64,000 nucleotides of DNA. Source: Rubrivivax sp. (GTDB taxonomy: Bacteria > Pseudomonadota > Gammaproteobacteria > Burkholderiales > Burkholderiaceae_C). The translations under genes and the position numbers were made by a program. The notes under the pieces are model-generated. The model made no database searches, was not told the origin of the DNA, and saw nothing but the letters and a program-made list of their open reading frames with translations. Shown here piece after piece: positions 33,768 through 43,030 of the stretch (its first letter is position 1; each line of letters begins with the position of its first letter). The DNA lies in contig JAJTDE010000004.1 of assembly GCA_021298085.1 (NCBI GenBank), positions 48,651-112,650 of the forward strand, in the 5' to 3' direction.

Positions 33768-35057
33768 TCACCGCAACCGCTCCAGGCCCAGGCCTTCTGG
33801 GTCGATCTGAGGGCTGCGCCCGCCGAGCAGGTCGGCCACCAGGCGGGCACTGCCGCAGGACAGTGCCCAGCCGCTGCCGCCATGGGCCAGGTTGAGCCAC
33901 AGACCTGGCAGCGGTGCGCGGCCGATCACCGGCGGACCGTCGGGCAGCATGGGGCGAGCGCCCTTCCAGTGCTGCACCTTGGCCAGTTCAGCGGCGCCTG
34001 GGTACCAGTCTTCGAGGACCTTGTAGAGCGTGCGCAGCGGGGCGTCACCCAGCACATCGGCCGCTGTGCCCAGCTCGGCAATGCCCGCCACCCGGACGCG
34101 CTGGCCCAGCCGGGTGATCGATACCTTGTAGCGCTCGTCCATCACGCCACTGCGGGGGCCAGGGTCGGGTGAACCGTCGCGCTGGCGGACGGGCGCGGTC
34201 AACGAGTAGCCCCAGATCGACGCGGTTGGCAGCCGTGCACCCACACTGCGCGCCAACGCCGCCGGTACCTGGCCCGTGCAGAGCACCGCGGCGTCAAAGG
34301 TTTCCTCGCCTCGCGGGCGGGACTTCGGTGCGTCGTCCGGGCTTCGCCAGCTGATCCGCAGCCCCGAATTCCGCTGACCGGGGTTGACCAAGCTGGTGAT
34401 GTCGGTGCCAAAACGGAACGTGGCGCCCCGTTCCTGGGCCCTGGACTTGATCGCGTGGGCAAACTGCCGGCAGTTGCCCACCAGATCGTGGGGCAGCCAC
34501 AGCGCGGCGTGCAGCGGGGTGTGCGGGCTGAGTGCCGGCTCGATCTCACGGGCCTGCTGAGGCCCGAGCAACTGGTGCTCGACACCCAGTTCCTGCAGCA
34601 CCGGCAGGCCCTTGGATACCCGCGCGGTGTCGGTCTTGCTGCGCAGCAGGGTCATGTAGCCCTTGCGCAGGTCGTACTCCAGGCCGTGGACCAGCGTCAA
34701 TGCCTCCAGCCGTTCGCGGCTGTAGATGGCCAGGCGCTGCATGCGCCGCCGATTGAGCTGGTGCGTCGAGTGGGTGCAGGCGGCCAGAAACCGCAACATC
34801 CAGCCGGGCATGCCAAGCGTGCCCGAGCCGAAACGCACGGCGCTGTCCGGCGACAGCAGCCCACCCAGCGCCTTGATCGGCATCCAGGGGGCGGCCCAGG
34901 GGCTCACATACCCGGGTGCCACGACGCCTGCGTTGGCGAAGCTCGATTCGGTGGCGACCGACTGGCGTCGCTCGAAGACCACGACCTCATGGCCGTCAGC
35001 CGCCAGCTCGTAAGCCGTGGTGACGCCGATGATTCCGGCGCCGATGACCGCGATGCG
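33768..35057 (-). CDS. dadA: D-amino acid dehydrogenase (FAD-dependent)
   Basis: RIAVIGAGIIGVTTAYELAADGHEVVVFERR, GHGG-like LAHGGSGWALSCGSARLVADLLGG; TTG start 35057 inferred. Confidence 0.9.
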   Translation of the reverse strand, partial: RIAVIGAGIIGVTTAYELAADGHEVVVFERRQSVATESSFANAGVVAPGYVSPWAAPWMPIKALGGLLSPDSAVRFGSGTLGMPGWMLRFLAACTHSTHQLNRRRMQRLAIYSRERLEALTLVHGLEYDLRKGYMTLLRSKTDTARVSKGLPVLQELGVEHQLLGPQQAREIEPALSPHTPLHAALWLPHDLVGNCRQFAHAIKSRAQERGATFRFGTDITSLVNPGQRNSGLRISWRSPDDAPKSRPRGEETFDAAVLCTGQVPAALARSVGARLPTASIWGYSLTAPVRQRDGSPDPGPRSGVMDERYKVSITRLGQRVRVAGIAELGTAADVLGDAPLRTLYKVLEDWYPGAAELAKVQHWKGARPMLPDGPPVIGRAPLPGLWLNLAHGGSGWALSCGSARLVADLLGGRSPQIDPEGLGLERLR

Positions 35058-35123
35058 CAATGCAACAACTCCTGCCTGCCCGGGCCCCGCGGGCTGCATG
35101 GGCCCTGGTGTGCCTGTGGCGTG

Positions 35124-35141
35124 TTAGAATCTCGCGGTTTT
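35124..35141 (+). promoter_or_regulatory. Putative -10 region for the rpsB-tsf operon
   Basis: TTAGAATctcgcGGTTTT, about 430 nt upstream of the rpsB ATG. Confidence 0.5.
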
Positions 35142-35554
35142 GCTGAATGCTGCCGGCGAGTGTCGGGTTAATGAGGGCTCAGTCAGTTCCCAGTTAAATC
35201 TGGGTGCTTCTGCGCACTCAAGCGTGCTGGCGAATGCTTGGATACCAGTCAGCTGGAACCTCGAATTCTCAGCGATGCAGGCCCGACAACGCTCAAGACG
35301 CGCACAAAAGGTGTGTCCTGGCTGGCTGTGCAGTGCGGCATAAACAACGCAGCAACGTGAAGACGCGGTCGCTCATGAGAACTCACTCCCCTCTGTGCGA
35401 TGGCACCTTCGCCTGCTGGAACTGGCGAATTCGGCAACCGAACGGTGTCGGACACCCTTTCATGAAGCCCAACCTGATGTGCACATGCGCCGGTTGAGCC
35501 TGGTGGGGGTGCCTGATTCAAGCCCGAATTTGAGACCCAACCTTCGGAGTAATC
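35131..35554 (+). promoter_or_regulatory. Long (about 420 nt) presumed 5' leader of rpsB
   Basis: No convincing ORF between the putative promoter and rpsB; contains several inverted repeats (e.g. CCCAGttaaatCTGGG 35189-35204, GGTGTCgGACACC 35444-35456). Confidence 0.45.
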
Positions 35555-36298
35555 ATGACTGTCTCCATGCGTGAAATGCTGGAAGCCGGTGTCCACTTCG
35601 GACACCAGACGCGCTTCTGGAATCCCAAGATGGCCCCGTACATCTACGGCCATCGCAACAAGATCCACATCATCAACCTCGAGAAGACGCAGCCGCTCTT
35701 CAACGACGCGATGAAGTTCATCCGCCAGCTGGCCAGCCGTCGCGGCACCATCCTGATGGTCGGTACCAAGCGCCAGGCCCGTGAGGTCGTTGCGCAGGAA
35801 GCGCTGCGCGCTGGCATGCCCTTTGTCGACCAGCGCTGGCTGGGCGGCATGCTGACCAACTTCAAGACGGTCAAGGGTTCGCTGAAGAAGCTCAAGGAAA
35901 TGCAGGCCACCCGTGACGCCGGCACCGAGAGCATGATCAAGAAGGAAGCGCTGATGTTTGACCGCGAGCTGAGCAAGCTCGAGAAGGACATCGGCGGCAT
36001 TCAGGAAATGAATGCCCTGCCTGACGCCATCTTCATCATCGACGTCGGCTACCACAAGATTGCCGTGGCCGAGGCCAACAAGCTGGGCATTCCCGTGATT
36101 GGCGTGGTGGACACCAACCACTCCCCTCTGGGCATCCAGTACGTCATCCCAGGCAATGACGACTCGGCCAAGGCCGTGGCGCTGTACGCCCGTGCAGTGG
36201 CCGATGCCGTGCTGGAAGGCAAGGCCAACGCCACCACTGAAGTCGTGGCCGCCGCGAGCGAAGGCGACGAATTTGTCGAGGTTCAGGAAGGCGCCTGA
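35555..36298 (+). CDS. rpsB: 30S ribosomal protein S2
   Basis: [32 protein letters not shown]. Confidence 0.98.
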   Translation: MTVSMREMLEAGVHFGHQTRFWNPKMAPYIYGHRNKIHIINLEKTQPLFNDAMKFIRQLASRRGTILMVGTKRQAREVVAQEALRAGMPFVDQRWLGGMLTNFKTVKGSLKKLKEMQATRDAGTESMIKKEALMFDRELSKLEKDIGGIQEMNALPDAIFIIDVGYHKIAVAEANKLGIPVIGVVDTNHSPLGIQYVIPGNDDSAKAVALYARAVADAVLEGKANATTEVVAAASEGDEFVEVQEGA

Positions 36299-36425
36299 TC
36301 TGAAGGGTTAGGCTTTGTGCCTGGCCTGACCGAACCCACCTCACCAACATCCCGCGGGCGGCGCCTGCGTGGCCGGCAGATCCGGTTGCGCCCGCCGCCC
36401 GATGCATTGAACAAGGAGTAACGAC

Positions 36426-37322
36426 ATGGCTGCAATCACCGCCGGCATGGTGGCAGAGCTGCGCGCGAAGACTGACGCGCCGATGATGGAGTGCAAGAAG
36501 GCACTGACCGAGGCCGAGGGCGACATGGGTCGCGCCGAGGAGATCCTGCGCGTCAAGTTGGGCAACAAGGCCGGCAAGGCCGCCTCACGCATCACGGCTG
36601 AAGGCGTGGTCGCGGCTGCCGTCGACGGCAGCACCGGCGCCCTGCTGGAAATCAACTGCGAGACCGACTTTGTCTCCAAGAACGAGACCTTCCTCGCGTT
36701 TGCCAAGTCGTGTGCCGCCCTGGTGGCCTCGGGCAACCCGGCCGATGTGGCAGCGCTGTCGCTGATGCCGCTGGCCATGGAAGGCTTCGGGCCAACCGTC
36801 GAGGACGTGCGCAAGGGCCTGATCGGCAAGATCGGCGAAAACATGACCATCCGCCGCTTCAAGCGCTATGCGGGCGGTGGCCAACTGGCCCATTACCTGC
36901 ACGGCACCCGCATCGGCGTGATGGTCGAGTTCGAGGGCAGCGACGTGGCCGCCAAGGACGCCGCCATGCACATCGCCGCCATGAAGCCGGCTGCGCTGTC
37001 GGGCGCCAACGTGCCGGCCGATCTGGTCGACAAGGAACGCCGCATCGCCGCCGAGAAGGCCGCGGAATCGGGCAAGCCGGCAGAGATCGTCGCCAAGATG
37101 GTTGAAGGCTCGGTCCAGAAGTTCCTCAAGGAAGTGTCGCTGCTGGATCAGGTCTTTGTGAAGGCTGCCGACGGCAAGCAGACCGTGGCCGCCTACCTGA
37201 GCGCCACGGGCACTGCCGTGAAGGGCTTCACCCTGTATGTCGTGGGTGAGGGCATCGAGAAGAAGGTCGACGACTTTGCTGCCGAAGTGGCGGCCCAGGT
37301 GGCGGCGGCCAAGGGCGCCTGA
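36426..37322 (+). CDS. tsf: Elongation factor Ts
   Basis: [45 protein letters not shown]-like. Confidence 0.97.
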   Translation: MAAITAGMVAELRAKTDAPMMECKKALTEAEGDMGRAEEILRVKLGNKAGKAASRITAEGVVAAAVDGSTGALLEINCETDFVSKNETFLAFAKSCAALVASGNPADVAALSLMPLAMEGFGPTVEDVRKGLIGKIGENMTIRRFKRYAGGGQLAHYLHGTRIGVMVEFEGSDVAAKDAAMHIAAMKPAALSGANVPADLVDKERRIAAEKAAESGKPAEIVAKMVEGSVQKFLKEVSLLDQVFVKAADGKQTVAAYLSATGTAVKGFTLYVVGEGIEKKVDDFAAEVAAQVAAAKGA

Positions 37323-37429
37323 GCCTGGGGGAGCCCACCGGGCCCCTTGAAAGCGATGGAAGTACCGGGGCGCACAGGCGCCCCGGCTTACACTTGAGGC
37401 CAAATTTTTCCGACACAGCAGGACCCCGA

Positions 37430-38140
37430 ATGCCCGCGTACCAGCGCATCCTCTTGAAGCTCTCCGGTGAGGCCCTGATGGGCGACGATGCCTACGGCAT
37501 CAACCGTGCCACGATCGTCCGCATGGTTCAGGAAGTGCGCGAAGTGACCGCGCTGGGTTGTGAGGTGGCGGTGGTCATCGGCGGCGGCAACATCTTTCGG
37601 GGTGTCGCTGGCGGCTCTGTCGGGATGGACCGTGCCACGGCCGATTACATGGGCATGCTCGCCACAGTGATGAACTCCCTGGCCCTGGCCGACACCATGC
37701 GCCAGGAGGGCATGACGGCACGTGTGATGTCGGCCATCAGCATCGACCAGGTGGTCGAGCCCTATGTCAGGCCCAAGGCGCTGCAGTACCTCGAAGAGGG
37801 CAAGGTGGTGGTGTTTGCGGCCGGCACCGGCAACCCGTTCTTCACCACCGACACCGCCGCCGCGCTGCGAGGCGCTGAGATGGGTGCACAGATCGTCCTG
37901 AAGGCGACGAAGGTCGACGGCGTCTACTCCGCCGACCCCAAGAAGGACCCGACGGCCACCCGCTACAGCACCATCAGCTTCGACGAGGCCATTGCCAAGA
38001 ACCTGCAGGTGATGGACGCCACGGCCTTTGCGCTGTGCCGTGACCAGCGCCTGCCGATCAAGGTGTTCTCGATCTTCAAGCCCGGCGCCCTCAAGCGGGT
38101 TGTCCAGGGCGAGGACGAAGGCACGCTGGTACACGTTTGA
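37430..38140 (+). CDS. pyrH: UMP kinase
   Basis: [48 protein letters not shown]. Confidence 0.97.
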   Translation: MPAYQRILLKLSGEALMGDDAYGINRATIVRMVQEVREVTALGCEVAVVIGGGNIFRGVAGGSVGMDRATADYMGMLATVMNSLALADTMRQEGMTARVMSAISIDQVVEPYVRPKALQYLEEGKVVVFAAGTGNPFFTTDTAAALRGAEMGAQIVLKATKVDGVYSADPKKDPTATRYSTISFDEAIAKNLQVMDATAFALCRDQRLPIKVFSIFKPGALKRVVQGEDEGTLVHV

Positions 38141-38192
38141 CCACTGGCCCCAGGGCCGCATGCGGTCGTGTTGACCGCCCGAGATTGCCACC

Positions 38193-38753
38193 ATGACGAT
38201 TTCCGACATCCGCAAGAACGCCGAGACAAAGATGGGCAAGTCCATCGAGTCCTTCAAGGCTGAACTCCAGAAGATCCGCACCGGGCGGGCGCACCCGGGC
38301 ATCCTGGACCAGGTCCAGGTGGATTACTACGGCTCCATGGTGCCGATCAGCCAGGTGGCCAATGTGTCCTTGCTGGACGCTCGAACCATCAGCGTCCAGC
38401 CCTGGGAAAAGGGCATGGGGTCCAAGATCGAGAAGGCCATTCGCGAATCAGACCTCGGCTTGAACCCCTCGTCGCAGGGCGATCTGCTTCGCGTGCCCAT
38501 GCCCGCACTCACCGAAGAGCGCCGCAAGGACCTCACCAAGGTGGTTCGGCATGCGGGCGAAGACTGCAAGGTGGCTGTGCGCAACCTGCGCCGCGAGGCC
38601 AACGAACAACTGAAGAAGTTGCTCAAGGACAAGGCGGTCTCGGAGGACGAGGAACGCCGCGCGCAGGAAGAGGTGCAGCGCCTGACGGACCGCGTCATCA
38701 CCGAAGTTGATCGCCTGGTTCACAGCAAGGAAGGCGAGATCATGGCCGTCTGA
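38193..38753 (+). CDS. frr: Ribosome recycling factor
   Basis: [15 protein letters not shown]-like, [32 protein letters not shown]. Confidence 0.97.
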   Translation: MTISDIRKNAETKMGKSIESFKAELQKIRTGRAHPGILDQVQVDYYGSMVPISQVANVSLLDARTISVQPWEKGMGSKIEKAIRESDLGLNPSSQGDLLRVPMPALTEERRKDLTKVVRHAGEDCKVAVRNLRREANEQLKKLLKDKAVSEDEERRAQEEVQRLTDRVITEVDRLVHSKEGEIMAV

Positions 38754-38846
38754 CGGCCCGGTTGCTGTACAGCACGCGCCCGTCCCTTTTTGCGCCCCGT
38801 CAAAGGCGAACTCTGCTCCGGCAGCCCCTCACCACACACCCACACC

Positions 38847-39578
38847 ATGTCGTCGGTTGCTCAGCAGGACATTCCCCAGCACGTGGCCATCGTCATGGAT
38901 GGCAACGGGCGCTGGGCCAAGAAGCGCTTCATGCCTCGCTTTTTCGGGCACAAGGCCGGGGTCGATACCTTGGTGAAGGTGGTCAACCACTTTGCCGACC
39001 GGGGCGTCAAGTACCTGACGGTCTACGCCTTTTCCTCGGAAAACTGGAAGCGGCCTGAGGATGAAGTCTCCGGGCTGATGGGCCTGGTGCTGGTGGCGGT
39101 GTCGAAGTACCTCACCAAGATGGCGGCCGATGGGATTCGCATCCGCATCATCGGCAACCGCGAGACGGTCTCCCAGAAGCTGCGAGATGCCTGGGAGCAG
39201 GCTGAATCCGTCACCGAAGGCAATTCGCGCATCACCTTGTCGGTGGCCTTCAACTACGGCGGCCGCTGGGACATTGTTCAGGCCTGCCAGCGCCTGCTGC
39301 GCGAAGGTGTCCCGCCGTCGGAGGTCAATGAAGAGACCCTGGGGCGCTATACCGCCCTGTCGTATGCGCCCGAACTGGACCTGTTCATCCGCACGGGTGG
39401 TGAATTGCGCATCAGCAACTTCCTGCTCTGGCAGACCGCCTATGCCGAGATGTTCTTCACCGATTGCCTGTGGCCTGATTTCGGGAAAGAGGAGATCGAC
39501 CGCGCACTGGCGGCCTATGCGGCCCGCGACCGTCGCTACGGTGGCTTGCGGCCTGCGCCGCTTGTCGCCCACGCCTGA
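38847..39578 (+). CDS. uppS: Isoprenyl transferase / undecaprenyl diphosphate synthase
   Basis: HVAIVMDGNGRWAKKR, YLTVYAFSSENWKRPEDEV, DLFIRTGGELRISNFLLWQ. Confidence 0.96.
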   Translation: MSSVAQQDIPQHVAIVMDGNGRWAKKRFMPRFFGHKAGVDTLVKVVNHFADRGVKYLTVYAFSSENWKRPEDEVSGLMGLVLVAVSKYLTKMAADGIRIRIIGNRETVSQKLRDAWEQAESVTEGNSRITLSVAFNYGGRWDIVQACQRLLREGVPPSEVNEETLGRYTALSYAPELDLFIRTGGELRISNFLLWQTAYAEMFFTDCLWPDFGKEEIDRALAAYAARDRRYGGLRPAPLVAHA

Positions 39579-39589
39579 GGTTGGCCACG

Positions 39590-40435
39590 ATGCTGCTGCA
39601 GCGCATCGTCACAGCCGTGGTGCTGCTGGGGCTGCTGCTGCCCACGTTGTGGCTGTCCATCGAGTGGCCGTTTCTGGCCTTCACCCTGCTGTTGCTGGCG
39701 GCTGCGGGCTGGGAGTGGGGCCGCCTCAACGGTTATGGGATGGCCGCATCGCTGGCCGGTGGCGCGTTGGTGGCGGCGGGCTGCGTGTTGGGCTGGATGG
39801 TCGGCTGGACGCGGGCAGCGCCGGCCGCGCTGTGGTGGGTGGCGACCGCCTGCTGGGTGCTGGGTGGCGCATGGGCGTTGAAGGCTGGCCCATCCGGCTG
39901 GCCACGTCTGCCGCGCACGCTGCGGTGGCTGTTTGGCATTGGGGCGCTGTGGGTGGCCTGGATGGCCCTGGCCAGCGCCAAGTCCTGGGGTCTGGTGTTC
40001 CTGGTGTCCACCCTGTGTGTGGTCTGGGTCGCGGACATCGGCGCGTACTTTGGCGGCCGACGCTTTGGCCGGCGCAAGTTGGCGCCCACCATCAGCCCAG
40101 GCAAGAGCTGGGAAGGTGTCTACAGCGGTGCCATCGGGGTGCTGCTGATGGCGGGCATCTGGCTCACGGTGGAGCTGCAAGGTGAGCGCGTGGGTGCCAG
40201 CCTGTTTGGCCTGCTGTGGCAGCAGGCCGGAACGGTGCTGGGCACGCTGATGCTGCTCGCCCTGGTGGGCATGAGCGTGGTGGGCGACCTTGTCGAGTCG
40301 CTGGTGAAGCGGGCGGCCGGCGCCAAGGATTCGTCCCGGTTGCTGCCGGGACATGGCGGTGTGCTGGACAGGGTTGACGCGCTGTTGCCAACATTGCCGG
40401 TGGCCATGGCCTTCGGCCATTGGGGCGTCAGCTGA
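39590..40435 (+). CDS. cdsA: Phosphatidate cytidylyltransferase
   Basis: Multi-TM; FGRRKLAPTISPGKSWEGVYSGA, GDLVESLVKRAAGAKDSSRLLPGHGGVLDRVD. Confidence 0.95.
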   Translation: MLLQRIVTAVVLLGLLLPTLWLSIEWPFLAFTLLLLAAAGWEWGRLNGYGMAASLAGGALVAAGCVLGWMVGWTRAAPAALWWVATACWVLGGAWALKAGPSGWPRLPRTLRWLFGIGALWVAWMALASAKSWGLVFLVSTLCVVWVADIGAYFGGRRFGRRKLAPTISPGKSWEGVYSGAIGVLLMAGIWLTVELQGERVGASLFGLLWQQAGTVLGTLMLLALVGMSVVGDLVESLVKRAAGAKDSSRLLPGHGGVLDRVDALLPTLPVAMAFGHWGVS

Positions 40436-40451
40436 ACGGGGTCGTGTTCTC

Positions 40452-41648
40452 ATGAATGTTTCCGCACCACAGCGGGTGGTTGTGCTGGGCTCGACGGGCT
40501 CTGTCGGCGCCCACACGCTGGATGTCATCCAGCGTCACCCGGGCCGCTTCGAGGCCTTTGCGTTGTCGGCCCAGCGCCGGGTCGACGAGCTGGCCGAGCA
40601 GTGCCGCGTCCATCGGCCACGTTACGCCGTCGTGCCGACCGATGCCACGGCGCAGGTGCTGCGGGAACGGCTCTCCGGGACGGGTGTGCGCACCGAAGTC
40701 CTGGTGGGTGAACAGGCCTTGTCGGACGTGGCGTCCCACCCGGACACCGACAGCGTGATGGCCGCCATCGTTGGCGCGGCAGGGCTGGCGCCCTGCATGG
40801 CCGCAGCGCGCGCGGGCAAGCGGCTTTTGCTGGCCAACAAGGAAGCGCTGGTCCTGGGCGGGGCCGTGTTCATGCGGGCCGTGGCCGAGGGTGGCGCGCA
40901 GCTGCTGCCCATCGACAGCGAGCACTCGGCCATCTTCCAGTGCCTTCCACTGGACCGGGCTCAGTGGCCAACGTTCATCGACCACATCGTGCTGACGGCC
41001 TCTGGTGGCCCGTTCAGAACCCGTGACCCCGCCAGTCTGTCGGCTGTGACGCCCGACCAGGCCTGCGCACACCCCAACTGGGTCATGGGCCGCAAGATCT
41101 CCGTGGACTCGGCCACCATGATGAACAAGGCGCTGGAGGTCATCGAGGCGCGCTGGTTGTTCGACCTCCCGCCAGAGCGCATTCGGGTGGTGATTCACCC
41201 GCAGAGCATCATCCACTCCATGGTGGTGTCACGCGACAACTCCGTGCTGGCCCAGCTGGGCACACCCGACATGCGCGTTCCCATCGCCTACGGCCTGTCG
41301 TACCCCGAGCGCATCACCTCGGGCGCACAGGCCCTGGACTTCCTCAGCCTGTCGGCGCTGACATTCGAAGAGGCCGACGAGAAGCGCTTCCCTGGGCTTC
41401 ACCTGGCGTATGAGGTGCTGCGAGGGCCGGAAGGTGGCAGCGTGGTGCTCAATGCCGCCAATGAGGTGGCTGTGGCAGCGTTCCTGGACGAACGGGTGCC
41501 GTTCACCGCCATTCATCGCATCAACCGGCTCACGCTGGACACGCTGTACGCGCGGCTTCAGCCGGCCTCTGACATCCAAGGGCTGCTTGAACTCGATGCA
41601 TTGGCGCGGCGCGCCGCCCTGGCACTGGCCGAGGAGTGCCGTCTGTGA
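40452..41648 (+). CDS. dxr: 1-deoxy-D-xylulose 5-phosphate reductoisomerase
   Basis: VVVLGSTGSVGAHTLDVI, LLANKEALVLGG, MGRKISVDSATMMNKALEVIEA. Confidence 0.97.
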   Translation: MNVSAPQRVVVLGSTGSVGAHTLDVIQRHPGRFEAFALSAQRRVDELAEQCRVHRPRYAVVPTDATAQVLRERLSGTGVRTEVLVGEQALSDVASHPDTDSVMAAIVGAAGLAPCMAAARAGKRLLLANKEALVLGGAVFMRAVAEGGAQLLPIDSEHSAIFQCLPLDRAQWPTFIDHIVLTASGGPFRTRDPASLSAVTPDQACAHPNWVMGRKISVDSATMMNKALEVIEARWLFDLPPERIRVVIHPQSIIHSMVVSRDNSVLAQLGTPDMRVPIAYGLSYPERITSGAQALDFLSLSALTFEEADEKRFPGLHLAYEVLRGPEGGSVVLNAANEVAVAAFLDERVPFTAIHRINRLTLDTLYARLQPASDIQGLLELDALARRAALALAEECRL

Positions 41649-43024
41649 TCACCACGCTCCTGGCCTTTGTGGTGACGCTCGGCGTGCTCATCGTGGTGCA
41701 CGAGTACGGCCACTACCGCGTGGCGGTCGCCTGCAACGTCAAGGTGCTCAGGTTTTCCGTCGGCTTTGGCAAGGCGCTGTGGAGCCGCCGCTGGGGTCCG
41801 GACAACACCGAGTTCACGCTGGCGGCGATACCGCTGGGCGGCTATGTGCGCATGCTCGACGAACGTGAAGGCAATGTCGCCCCCTCGGAACTTGAACGGG
41901 CGTTCAACCGGCGTCCGCTGTGGCAGCGCGCCGCGGTCGTGGCCGCCGGGCCTCTGGCCAACCTGGCCCTGGCGGTGCTCTTGTACGCCGCGGCCCAGTG
42001 GGTTGGCATCTCGGAGCCCAAGGCCATCCTGAGCGCACCGGTGGCTGGCAGCGTGGCCGAACGTTCAGGACTGCGCACCGGCGACTGGGTGCGCGAATGG
42101 TCGATGGATGGCCAGGATTGGCAGCCCATCGAGTCGATGAGCGACCTGCGCTGGCAGGCCACACAGGCGACGCTGGCGTCGCGCACGCTGCACCTCAGCG
42201 TCACCGACCGTGAAGGGCGAGGCCGGCGAACCCTCGTGCTGGACACGGCCTCCTTGCAGGCGCGTGATGTCGACGCTCAGCTGATGCGCAGGCTGGGCCT
42301 GGGTGCACCCTTTGCCGACCCGGTGATTGGCGAGGTCAAGGCCGAGGGGCCGGCCGCTGCGGCAGGTCTGCAGCTGGGTGACCGTGTCGTGTCCGTGGAT
42401 GGTGTCGTGGTGGCGGACGCGCAGTCGCTGCGCGACCGAATCCGCGCCGCCGTGAAGGACAGTCAGCCCGTCCCGATGGCCTGGACCCTGGAACGCGCCG
42501 GTCGCACCATGAACCTCGCGGTGACGCCACGCGTGGTCACCGCACAAGGGCCTGACGCGCTGCCGGTGGGCCGCATCGACGCGTTTGTCGGTCAGCAGCC
42601 CGAGATGGTGCTGGTGAGCAAGGGCCCCTTGGAAGCCTTGGTCACCGGCTGGGACAAGACCTGGGAGATGTCGGCACTGACGGTCAAGATGATTGGCCGC
42701 ATGCTCATCGGCGAAGCCTCGCTGAAGAATCTCAGCGGGCCCATCACCATCGCCGATGCCGCAGGGCAATCGGTCCAGCAGGGCCTGGCCTTCTACCTGG
42801 GCTTTCTGGCACTGGTGAGCGTGAGTCTGGGTGTCCTGAACCTGCTCCCGCTGCCGATGCTCGACGGCGGACACCTGATGTATTATCTTTTTGAGGCAGT
42901 AACCGGACGTGCCGTGCCGGACCTTTGGCTCGACCGTTTGCAGCGCGGGGGTATCGCAGTGCTGCTGGTGATGATGTCGGTCGCCCTCTTCAACGACGTT
43001 GCCCGCTTGTTGGGCCTGCACTGA
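41645..43024 (+). CDS. rseP: RIP zinc metalloprotease RseP
   Basis: HEYGHYRVA (HExxH), PDZ domains, NLLPLPMLDGGHLMYYLFE; GTG overlaps dxr stop. Confidence 0.95.
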   Translation: MITTLLAFVVTLGVLIVVHEYGHYRVAVACNVKVLRFSVGFGKALWSRRWGPDNTEFTLAAIPLGGYVRMLDEREGNVAPSELERAFNRRPLWQRAAVVAAGPLANLALAVLLYAAAQWVGISEPKAILSAPVAGSVAERSGLRTGDWVREWSMDGQDWQPIESMSDLRWQATQATLASRTLHLSVTDREGRGRRTLVLDTASLQARDVDAQLMRRLGLGAPFADPVIGEVKAEGPAAAAGLQLGDRVVSVDGVVVADAQSLRDRIRAAVKDSQPVPMAWTLERAGRTMNLAVTPRVVTAQGPDALPVGRIDAFVGQQPEMVLVSKGPLEALVTGWDKTWEMSALTVKMIGRMLIGEASLKNLSGPITIADAAGQSVQQGLAFYLGFLALVSVSLGVLNLLPLPMLDGGHLMYYLFEAVTGRAVPDLWLDRLQRGGIAVLLVMMSVALFNDVARLLGLH

Positions 43025-43030
43025 ACGCTG

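Noticed and set aside
35204-35497. 97-aa ORF in the rpsB leader
   Set aside because: No recognisable domain, composition unlike neighbouring genes; the region is better explained as a leader RNA, though a small protein cannot be excluded
35131-35554. rpsB upstream region considered as tmRNA, RNase P RNA or 6S RNA
   Set aside because: Lacks the conserved tmRNA ends and the RNase P GAGGAAAGTCC core; no 6S-like long open helix was evident by eye
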